This document shows, one piece after another, positions 1 to 4,650 of a stretch of DNA of 5,551 bases (position 1 is the stretch's first letter; the number at the start of each line of letters is the position of its first letter). This DNA is from Candidatus Accumulibacter sp. UBA704 (GTDB lineage Bacteria > Pseudomonadota > Gammaproteobacteria > Burkholderiales > Rhodocyclaceae). Position numbers and translations under genes: made by a program. The notes beneath the pieces were generated by a model that searched no databases, was not told the origin of the DNA, and saw only the letters and a list, made by a program, of their open reading frames with translations. Location of the stretch: NCBI GenBank assembly GCA_002304785.1, contig DBMG01000040.1, positions 95,914-101,464 on the forward strand, in the 5' to 3' direction.

Positions 1-365
1 GGCGTGACCGCCGTGGCGACGTTGCACAGGGCTGCCAGCAGCAGGGAGCAGAACATCACCCCGCGCCGCCCGAGCGCCTGCGAAAAGGCGCTGGCCATGA
101 GGATGGAAAAGGCCAGCATGCCGGTGGTCAACGACAGCGAAAGAGAGCTCTCCGCCGGGCTGACGCCAAACGAGCGGGCAAAGGCGGGAAGCAGCGGGTG
201 AACGCAGTAAATCAGCGAATAACACGCAAACCCCGCGAGAAAGAGAGCAATACCGGCGTTGCGGTATTCGGCGGTGCCGCGCCGGATCCAGGTCGGCGCG
301 AGTTCACGGGCCGGCGGCTCATTCTCCAGCGCCGAACGGCGTACAACAGCGGTAACAGACGGCAT
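1..365 (-). CDS. MFS transporter, YnfM-like, N-terminal part (cut by window edge)
   Basis: This inner-membrane major facilitator permease is probably a drug/sugar-type proton-coupled exporter. About 121 N-terminal residues are visible and the frame stays open to the left edge. A cytoplasmic lead of about 37 residues ends in RRGTAEYRNAGIALF, which closely resembles the RGTPQF...LALF start of E. coli YnfM as I recall it. TM1 spans about 38-60 (with YCVHPLLPAF), TM2 about 72-94 and TM3 begins near 103. The TM2-TM3 loop (residues 92-104) occupies the motif A position, but the usual Gly and Asp are Ser92 and Gln96, while G99-R100-R101 is kept. The ATG at 365 was chosen because AAGGAT lies 10 nt upstream. 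An in-frame ATG at 377 has its purine run too close. The gene diverges from the LysR gene, as ynfM does from ynfL, so control by that regulator is likely. The substrate is unknown. Confidence 0.85.
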   Translation of the reverse strand, partial: MPSVTAVVRRSALENEPPARELAPTWIRRGTAEYRNAGIALFLAGFACYSLIYCVHPLLPAFARSFGVSPAESSLSLSLTTGMLAFSILMASAFSQALGRRGVMFCSLLLAALCNVATAVT

Positions 366-397
366 GGGTTCCAACATCCTTGAATTGACTTGCGGCC

Positions 398-427
398 AGT
401 ATACGGACCCGACGTCCATCTTTCCAA
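398..427 (-). promoter_or_regulatory. Putative sigma-70 promoter of the MFS gene
   Basis: Read on the minus strand, TTGGAA (427-422) is followed after 18 bp by TATACT (403-398). The -10 is near consensus and the -35 is moderate. Transcription would start near 391, giving a leader of about 25 nt before the ATG at 365. The -35 box lies directly beside the likely -10 of the divergent lysR gene, so one bound regulator could affect both. This is inferred from sequence match only. Confidence 0.45.
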
Positions 428-429
428 TA

Positions 430-435
430 TATACT
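430..435 (+). promoter_or_regulatory. Putative -10 box of the lysR-family gene
   Basis: TATACT sits 32 bp before the ATG at 468 and predicts a start near 442. No recognisable -35 box lies 16-18 bp upstream, and there is no purine-rich ribosome-binding site before the ATG. Weak constitutive expression with autoregulation would fit, as is common for LysR-type regulators. Confidence 0.3.
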
Positions 436-436
436 A

Positions 437-454
437 ACGCTATCCTTGATACGT
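437..454. promoter_or_regulatory. Operator-like palindrome in the LysR/MFS divergent region
   Basis: ACGCTATC CTT GATACGT is an interrupted palindrome. TATC (441-444) pairs with GATA (448-451), and the outer ACG (437-439) pairs with CGT (452-454) with one extra C at 440 on the left. It resembles a LysR-type site, although the T-to-A spacing is T-N9-A rather than the textbook T-N11-A. It overlaps the predicted lysR start site and lies upstream of the MFS -35, the place expected for autorepression plus control of the divergent gene. Confidence 0.35.
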
Positions 455-467
455 CTTACGAATACCC

Positions 468-1364
468 ATGGAGCTTCGTCACCTGCGCTATTTCCTGGCG
501 ATTGCCGAAGAAGGCAACTTCACCCGCGCCGCCGCCCGCCTTGGCATTGGACAACCACCGCTCAGCCAGCAGATCAAGGACCTGGAAGCGGAAGTCGGCG
601 CGCGCCTGTTCTACCGCGTTCCACACGGCGCGGAACTGACCGAAGCCGGGCGCGCGTTCCTGGATCGCGTCAAGGGGATTCCTTTGCAGACGGCCGACGC
701 GATCCGCGCGGCGCAGCGGGCATCCCGCGGCGAAACCGGCCGCCTGAGCTTCGGTTTTACCGGCACGTCCGCCCTGAACCCGATCGTTCCGGCCTGCATC
801 CGCGAGTTCAGGAGAATTTATCCCGATGTCGAGATTCGCCTGGAAGAAGCCAATTCGGTGGCGCTGGTGAATGGTCTGATGGATGGCCGACTGGACGTCG
901 CCGTACTGCGACCGAGCGAATCGGACCCTCCGGAGCTGAACTATTACCGGCTGGCCGTCGAATCGCTCGTCGCGGTCTTGCCGGCGGCGCATCCCGCGGC
1001 GAAGGGCGGGCGCAGCATCGATCTCATCAGCCTGCGGGACGACCCGTTGATCCTAACCCCGCGCGAGATCGGAATCAGCCTGCATGACTCCGTCCTTTCC
1101 GCCTGCCGGACGGCCGGCTTCGAGCCGACCCTGGGGCAACTCGCGCCGCAGTTCGCCTCGATCCTCTCGCTCGTTTCGGCCGAACAGGGGGTGTCCCTTG
1201 TCCCGGAGTCGATGCAGCAGTTGAATCTCAAGGGGATCGTATTCAGGAAGATCCGGGGATCCCCGCATAAGGTCAACCTCGCCATCGCCCTGCAGCGCAC
1301 GCGGCCGCCGCAACTTGCCGTTAACTTCGTGAGCCTGGCGCGAACCGTGAGCGGGCACTCCTGA
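468..1364 (+). CDS. LysR-type transcriptional regulator, YnfL/CatR-like
   Basis: This is a cytoplasmic DNA-binding regulator of 298 residues, a normal length for the family. The winged helix-turn-helix occupies about residues 2-60. It opens with ELRHLRYFLAIAEEGNFTRA, and the recognition-helix segment QPPLSQQIKDLE (29-40) is typical of the aromatic-responsive CatR/BenM/YnfL branch. A linker follows to about residue 90, then the two-lobed effector-binding domain runs to the end; GRLSFGFTG marks its first strand and LVSAEQGVSLVPES its C-terminal lobe. The start matches the family's N-terminus exactly, although no Shine-Dalgarno sequence is visible. The gene diverges from the MFS permease across 102 bp, so it is most likely that permease's regulator and its own repressor. 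The effector is unknown; the QPPLS branch often binds aromatic or small organic acids. Confidence 0.95.
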   Translation: MELRHLRYFLAIAEEGNFTRAAARLGIGQPPLSQQIKDLEAEVGARLFYRVPHGAELTEAGRAFLDRVKGIPLQTADAIRAAQRASRGETGRLSFGFTGTSALNPIVPACIREFRRIYPDVEIRLEEANSVALVNGLMDGRLDVAVLRPSESDPPELNYYRLAVESLVAVLPAAHPAAKGGRSIDLISLRDDPLILTPREIGISLHDSVLSACRTAGFEPTLGQLAPQFASILSLVSAEQGVSLVPESMQQLNLKGIVFRKIRGSPHKVNLAIALQRTRPPQLAVNFVSLARTVSGHS

Positions 1365-1384
1365 CCGAACCGGGTGCTTGTGCC

Positions 1385-1500
1385 TCAACTATCGCGGCGC
1401 CCGTCCGCAATCACATAGACGATGACGTGCCTGCAACACGGTGAACCACGCGATACGACTTGAATAAGCTCGTGCGGTTGCATTCCGGAAGGCGGTTAGG
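1385..1500 (-). pseudogene. Remnant of a RelE/ParE-type toxin (C-terminal part, frameshifted)
   Basis: Read on the minus strand from 1500, one frame gives PNRLPECNRTSLFKSYRVVH followed by RV. From 1435 a second frame, offset by one base, gives CRHVIVYVIADGRRDS and a TGA at 1387-1385. Joined, the YRVVHRV...VIVYVIADGRRD pattern matches the final beta-strands of RelE/StbE/ParE-type mRNA interferases, whose ends usually read like GYRLVY.V....VVV.VIAVGKR. The upstream NRLPEC also resembles the NRL..LP.CYK segment of RelE/StbE proteins. About 39 codons survive. The N-terminal half, an antitoxin and a start codon are absent, so the piece looks non-functional. The call rests on remembered family patterns and a short alignment, so coincidence is possible. 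Confidence 0.45.
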
Positions 1501-1639
1501 TGATCTTATTCGAACATGGATGAATTTTTTCGATCTTGTTGACTGTCAATATCCCCAAGAGTAGTTTCCAATTTGCAACAAAAACCACACATTCGAAATA
1601 CAAACAATTCGTTTTCGAACATTTTCTCAGCAATACTCT
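1501..1639. promoter_or_regulatory. AT-rich control region with three TTCGAA motifs
   Basis: This stretch upstream of the exported propeller gene is far richer in A+T than the rest of the window (20/60 G+C in 1561-1620). TTCGAA occurs at 1509-1514, 1592-1597 and 1614-1619. The outer two are embedded in identical TTCGAACAT (1509-1517 and 1614-1622), and the downstream pair forms an inverted repeat TTCGAAA / TTTCGAA (1592-1598 and 1613-1619). The 22-bp offset of the last two is about two helical turns. Likely roles are a regulator-binding region or a nucleoid-protein-bound region. No gene was recognised here. Confidence 0.4.
1539..1567 (+). promoter_or_regulatory. Putative sigma-70 promoter of the propeller gene
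   Basis: TTGACT (1539-1544) and TAGTTT (1562-1567) are separated by 17 bp. The -35 is strong and the -10 is weak. It would give a leader of roughly 85 nt, and the TTCGAA pair at 1592-1619 would then lie just downstream of the start site, a position suited to repression. Confidence 0.4.
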
Positions 1640-1644
1640 ATGCA

Positions 1645-1651
1645 AGGGAGG
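1645..1651 (+). promoter_or_regulatory. Ribosome-binding site fixing the start of the propeller gene
   Basis: AGGGAGG lies 6 nt before the ATG at 1658. An in-frame ATG at 1640 precedes this site and would put the Shine-Dalgarno sequence inside the coding region, so 1658 is the better start. Confidence 0.8.
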
Positions 1652-1657
1652 TTTGAG

Positions 1658-2578
1658 ATGTCCAAGTACGTCCGTTTCATCGCAGCTCCGCTGATTGCAA
1701 GTGCGTTGATTACAGCAACCCCACTTCTTGCCGCTCCGAAAATTCCTGTTGAGCAACCGGCGTATAAGTACACGCTGGTCGATTCCTTCGAGGTCAAGGG
1801 ACGCCAGGGCGTCACCAGCGATGGGAACTACTACTACGTAAGCGGGAGCAAGGCGCTCTACAAGTACGACAAGACCGGAAAGTTGATTCAATCAAACGAG
1901 AGCCCGTTCGACGGCTACCCCATTCCCGCCAATCACATAGGCGGTATCGACGTTTTCAACGGCGAAGTGTTCGTCAGCGCCGAAAACTTCATGGACGGTG
2001 TTGGCAAGGATATCCAGATCGCCATTCATGATGCCGACACCCTGAAACTCAAGCGCTCGTTCGCCTTCGAACCATCCAGCGGACAACAGGAAGTATCCGG
2101 CATCTGTGTGGATACCGATAAGCGTACGGTATGGATGGTGTCGTGGGTGGGCGAGGAAAGTGGCCGCTACATCTACGAATACAGCCTCGACACAGGGAAA
2201 TACTTGCGCAAGGTACACCTGCAACCGGTTCCGCAGTGGATTCAGGGAATCCATTACTGGAAAGGGAAACTTTTCGTTACCGCAGATGATGGCAATGCCG
2301 ATTATGACGAACCGGACAATCTCTATCGCGTCGAGGTCACCGACAAGACCTACGCCCCGGTGATCCGTGAAAAAGTGTTCTCCGAAGTCAAACGCCAAGG
2401 TGAAATCGAAGCCGGCGGCGTCGATCCCAAAACTGGAGAGTTTCTAGTCCTTTTCAACCGTGGATCGAGAATCGTCCTGGGTATGGTGAAAGGGTACTAC
2501 CCCGGGTACGACAAGGAGATTTCCGAGGTCTACCGATTCAAGATGGTACCTGTAGCCGGAAAACCACTAAAGAAGTGA
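1658..2578 (+). CDS. Exported beta-propeller-like protein of unknown function
   Basis: The product is 306 residues. It starts with a Sec signal peptide: a short basic head, a hydrophobic core at about residues 8-24, and likely cleavage after Ala25. The mature part is built from recurring strand motifs of the NHL/SMP-30 six-bladed propeller kind: GVTSDGNYYYVSGSKALYKY (51-70), GGIDVFNGEVFVSAENF (95-111), VSGICVDTDKRTVWMVSWV (146-164) with GRYIYEYSLDTGKYL (169-183), IQGIHYWKGKLFVTADDG (195-212), and a last copy around GGVDPKTGEFLVLFN. An acidic loop DDGNADYDEPDN (210-221) could bind a metal such as calcium. No lipobox, membrane anchor or known catalytic motif is seen, so the protein is probably periplasmic or secreted. 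It is monocistronic, read from an AT-rich control region, and its G+C is lower than that of the flanking genes, which suggests separate origin or selection. The function and exact family are not recognised. Confidence 0.85.
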   Translation: MSKYVRFIAAPLIASALITATPLLAAPKIPVEQPAYKYTLVDSFEVKGRQGVTSDGNYYYVSGSKALYKYDKTGKLIQSNESPFDGYPIPANHIGGIDVFNGEVFVSAENFMDGVGKDIQIAIHDADTLKLKRSFAFEPSSGQQEVSGICVDTDKRTVWMVSWVGEESGRYIYEYSLDTGKYLRKVHLQPVPQWIQGIHYWKGKLFVTADDGNADYDEPDNLYRVEVTDKTYAPVIREKVFSEVKRQGEIEAGGVDPKTGEFLVLFNRGSRIVLGMVKGYYPGYDKEISEVYRFKMVPVAGKPLKK

Positions 2579-2590
2579 ACCTATAGCCTG

Positions 2591-2627
2591 CCCTGGCGCG
2601 AGGACACGTTCGATTCCTCGCGCCGGG
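2591..2627 (+). terminator. GC-rich stem-loop after the propeller gene
   Basis: GGCGCGAGGA (2595-2604) and TCCTCGCGCC (2615-2624) form a perfect 10-bp stem around a 10-nt loop. CCC (2591-2593) and GGG (2625-2627) extend it with T2594 bulged. It starts 12 nt after the propeller stop codon and lies between two convergent genes. There is no T-run on either strand, so it may protect the mRNA 3' end or pause polymerase rather than act as a standard intrinsic terminator. Confidence 0.5.
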
Positions 2628-2798
2628 TAGCTTGGGCACCAACAAGAAAAACCAACATTGGGGGCATCGCAACTCTACGATCAGCATCTCCACGATCTGC
2701 TTGCCAAATAATTGGAGGCTTCTCCCCGTTCTGCGCCCCTATTCTGCCCCCGGATACTTGTGCTGTAGGATTTTGCTGAGAGCACTGCGTGCTGGGCG

Positions 2799-3494
2799 TC
2801 ACGGGCGCAGCGCTTCTTCGGCAGCGCTACGTGCGTGAATCGCCGTGGTGTCGAATAGCGGGACCTCGGAATCCTGCTGATCAACCAGAAGCGAGATCTC
2901 CGTGCACCCAAGAATGATGGCCTGCGCGCCTTGGGAGGCAAGGCTTCTCATGGCTCTTCGATACGCGTCGCGCGACTCCGGTTTGACGATCCCGAGGCAC
3001 AACTCTTCGTAGATTATGCGATGAACAACGTCACGATCCACCGATTCGGGAACGATCACGCGCAGGCCGTGCTGCGTGCTCAATCGGTCGCGGTAGAAGG
3101 CCTGCTCCATGGTGAATCGTGTCCCGAGCAGGCCGACCGTTGAATGCCCCGCCCGCTTGATTTCCTCCGCCGTCGGATCGGCAATGTGCAGCAGCGGAAT
3201 GGGGACGGCCTCTTCGATTCGCGTCGCGACCTTGTGCATCGTATTCGTGCACAGCACCAGGAACGCGGCGCCCGCCGCCTCAAGGCAACGCGCGGCCTCG
3301 GCCAGGATTGTTCCGGCAGCCTCCCAGTCACCGGCTTGCTGCAACCGCTCGATTTCGTGGAAATCGACGCTGTAGAGGACGACCCTCGCCGAATGGAGAC
3401 CGCCAAGGCGTTCCCTGATCGTTTCGTTGATTTGACGATAGTAGGGAATGGTCGATTCCCAGCTCATGCCACCGATCAGGCCAATTGTCTTCAC
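2799..3494 (-). CDS. Aspartate/glutamate racemase family protein, YgeA-like
   Basis: This is a cytoplasmic, cofactor-independent amino acid racemase of 231 residues, about the length of E. coli YgeA. The N-terminus KTIGLIGGMSWEST is the family's opening strand and loop. The two catalytic cysteines are visible in their usual settings, Cys82 in LVLCTNTMHK and Cys197 in ILGCTEISLL. Also present are LGGLHSA (30-36), SVDFHEIE (42-49), LLGTRFTME (122-130) and FDTTAIHA (214-221). The GTG at 3494 was chosen because homologues begin here and AGGAG (3504-3500) lies 5 nt upstream; a longer frame to an ATG at 3545 lacks support. YgeA-type enzymes show broad amino acid racemase activity, so the substrate cannot be fixed to Asp or Glu. 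The gene diverges from a periplasmic solute-binding protein and converges on the propeller gene. Confidence 0.92.
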   Translation of the reverse strand: MKTIGLIGGMSWESTIPYYRQINETIRERLGGLHSARVVLYSVDFHEIERLQQAGDWEAAGTILAEAARCLEAAGAAFLVLCTNTMHKVATRIEEAVPIPLLHIADPTAEEIKRAGHSTVGLLGTRFTMEQAFYRDRLSTQHGLRVIVPESVDRDVVHRIIYEELCLGIVKPESRDAYRRAMRSLASQGAQAIILGCTEISLLVDQQDSEVPLFDTTAIHARSAAEEALRP

Positions 3495-3499
3495 AAGCG

Positions 3500-3504
3500 C
3501 TCCT
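3500..3504 (-). promoter_or_regulatory. Ribosome-binding site for the racemase GTG start
   Basis: AGGAG on the minus strand, 5 nt before the GTG at 3494. It decides the start in favour of GTG 3494 over the in-frame ATG at 3545. Confidence 0.7.
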
Positions 3505-3553
3505 GTCCCCGAAGTTGTAACGCCCGAGGCCAACCCCAAAATCACAAATGCCT

Positions 3554-3588
3554 GACCCCTTTGGCTCTTTCGCAGACCCCTTTGACTC
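3554..3588. repeat. Tandem pair of GACCCCTTTGRCTC repeats
   Basis: GACCCCTTTGGCTC (3554-3567) and GACCCCTTTGACTC (3575-3588) match at 13 of 14 positions, with a 21-bp offset (two helical turns). On the minus strand they read CAAAGGGGTC followed by AG or TG. This resembles the (A)AAGGGGTCAG/TCTG motifs that I recall recurring in proteobacterial intergenic regions and near REP-associated or IS200-like (Y1) transposase genes. They may be a small non-autonomous repeat or a paired protein-binding site. No transposase lies in the window. Confidence 0.5.
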
Positions 3589-3657
3589 GCACCGGATCGT
3601 GCTTCGTGTCGTCAAACATCAAACGCATGCGCTTCGTTTCGCCTAGACTGAAACTGG

Positions 3658-4410
3658 ATGAAGGTCTTTTCCGTGTTAATCGCCATGTCCAAATCGTTGA
3701 TCCGACTTTTCGCGCTGATGATTTTCGCATTTCTGCTGCCGCCATTCGAGAGCCACGCCAGGACAGTTCACTTTGTAACCGACCAGGAAAAGGAGGGCGG
3801 CTTCCTGATCGAGATTACGAAAGCAGCTTTCGCCAGGGTCGGGCACAACGTCGACATCACGTATCTACCTTGGGCACGTGCGCTTTTCATGGCCATGAAC
3901 GGACAGGCGGAAGCGCTATTGGGATCCTACTACAACGACGAGCGCGCTCAGAAGATACTGTATAGCGACGAATTGGCGCGTTCCGACATGTTGTTCTTCG
4001 CCGTCACGGGCAGCGGAATCGTATTCAGGAGACTGGACGACCTCAAGCCATACACCGTGGGAACGATCATCGGCGCATCGTACCCACCGGAGTTCGATGC
4101 CGCGCCGTTCATCCGTAAGCAGCCGGCAACGAGCCATGTGACCAATATCCGGAAACTGCTGGCCGGTCGAGTTGACCTGTTCGTCGAGAAAAAGCACGTG
4201 GTACTCAACACGCTACGAACACAGTTCCCGGACGAAGCCAGCAAGATCAAGGCCATGCCGGTGCCGCTCCGGGAGAATCGCTATTACAACGCCTTCTCGA
4301 AGGCGTACCCGGACCACGAAAGCATTGCCGCCGACTTCAACCGCGGTCTGAAGATGATCATCGACGATGGTTCCTACGACGAGATCATGCGCAGGGGGCT
4401 GCACGAGTAG
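3658..4410 (+). CDS. Periplasmic solute-binding protein, family 3 (amino acid type), orphan
   Basis: The product is an extracytoplasmic binding protein of the SBP_bac_3 (GlnH/HisJ-like) fold, 250 residues from this ATG. The signal peptide has a hydrophobic core at about 14-27 and likely cleavage at SHA34. Family landmarks are GGFLIEITKAAFARVGHNV (47-65), PWARAL (71-76), GQAEALLGSYYNDERAQKIL (82-101) with YSDEL (102-106), and the hinge-return segment DDLKPYTVGTIIGASY (127-142). The C-terminal helix FNRGLKMIIDDGSYDEIMRR is also typical. The start is uncertain: ATG 3658 lacks a Shine-Dalgarno sequence, GTG 3673 has GAAGG 8 nt upstream, and ATG 3685 gives the most compact signal peptide. No permease or ATPase gene is adjacent, so it may serve a distant ABC transporter or act as a sensor. 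It diverges from the racemase gene, hinting at an amino acid ligand. Confidence 0.88.
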   Translation: MKVFSVLIAMSKSLIRLFALMIFAFLLPPFESHARTVHFVTDQEKEGGFLIEITKAAFARVGHNVDITYLPWARALFMAMNGQAEALLGSYYNDERAQKILYSDELARSDMLFFAVTGSGIVFRRLDDLKPYTVGTIIGASYPPEFDAAPFIRKQPATSHVTNIRKLLAGRVDLFVEKKHVVLNTLRTQFPDEASKIKAMPVPLRENRYYNAFSKAYPDHESIAADFNRGLKMIIDDGSYDEIMRRGLHE

Positions 4411-4598
4411 CGCTACCAACCTCGCCGCGTGAAGCACGCAGAATCCTCCCATTAGCCCGTGAGCTTTTTCCGCCCCACCGACGCGATGCGGTTTTCCTGG
4501 GAGACGGCGTACTTTTCCAATACCCGCTTTCGGTATCACTGACCAACAGTCGATTGACACCACGCAAGCGGTTCTCGACATCCAGCCCAACTCAATGC
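4411..4598. other. Intergenic stretch without a recognised gene
   Basis: Nothing here supports a functional gene. Two short open stretches overlap on opposite strands: a 27-codon plus-strand frame (4459-4542, from GTG, containing FRPTDAMRFSWETAYF) and a similar-sized minus-strand frame containing RKRVLEKYAVSQENRIASVG. Both have GC-rich third positions and neither has a ribosome-binding site or recognised homology. They may be gene remnants or chance. Confidence 0.4.
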
Positions 4599-4628
4599 AA
4601 AAGGCCCTGCCGTAGCAGCAGGGCCCTT
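4599..4628 (-). terminator. Intrinsic terminator of aroD
   Basis: Read on the minus strand, GGCCCTGC (4625-4618), a 7-nt loop (4617-4611) and GCAGGGCC (4610-4603) form an 8-bp GC stem. A G-U and two A-U pairs extend it, and TTTT (4602-4599) follows. It lies 22 nt past the aroD stop codon. The T-run is only on the minus strand, so it serves aroD and not the binding-protein gene. Confidence 0.85.
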
Positions 4629-4650
4629 GCAGGCGCGGGAGCTATTTCGG

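Noticed and set aside
446..1087. Long frames on both strands overlapping the LysR gene, for example 213 codons on the plus strand at 446-1087
   Set aside because: They overlap a full-length LysR gene in other frames and give low-complexity Arg/Pro/Gly-rich products typical of shadow frames.
1254..1265. 12-bp perfect palindrome CGGGGATCCCCG inside the LysR gene
   Set aside because: It sits within well-conserved coding sequence, has no spacer and no partner site, and is readily explained by codon composition.
1432..1482. TGCAAC...GTTGCA inverted repeat as a possible lysR terminator
   Set aside because: The outer stem is only 6 bp around a long, poorly paired interior with no T-run, and it overlaps the apparent toxin remnant, whose coding frames explain the sequence better.
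1640..1657. Upstream in-frame ATG for the propeller gene at 1640
   Set aside because: It would place the AGGGAGG ribosome-binding site inside the coding sequence; the ATG at 1658 has that site at 6 nt and gives a cleaner signal peptide.
2628..2798. Possible gene remnant on the minus strand containing LFGKQIVEMLIVELRCPQC
   Set aside because: The frame is short, has no recognised homology and no start or ribosome-binding site, so chance cannot be excluded.
3495..3545. 17-residue N-terminal extension of the racemase to an ATG at 3545
   Set aside because: Homologues begin at KTIGL.GGMSW, and the GTG at 3494 has a good Shine-Dalgarno sequence 5 nt upstream.
4407..4416. GTAGCGCTAC palindrome across the stop codon of the binding-protein gene
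   Set aside because: It is a 10-bp palindrome with no loop and no T-run, so it cannot form a terminator hairpin, and palindromes of this size are common.
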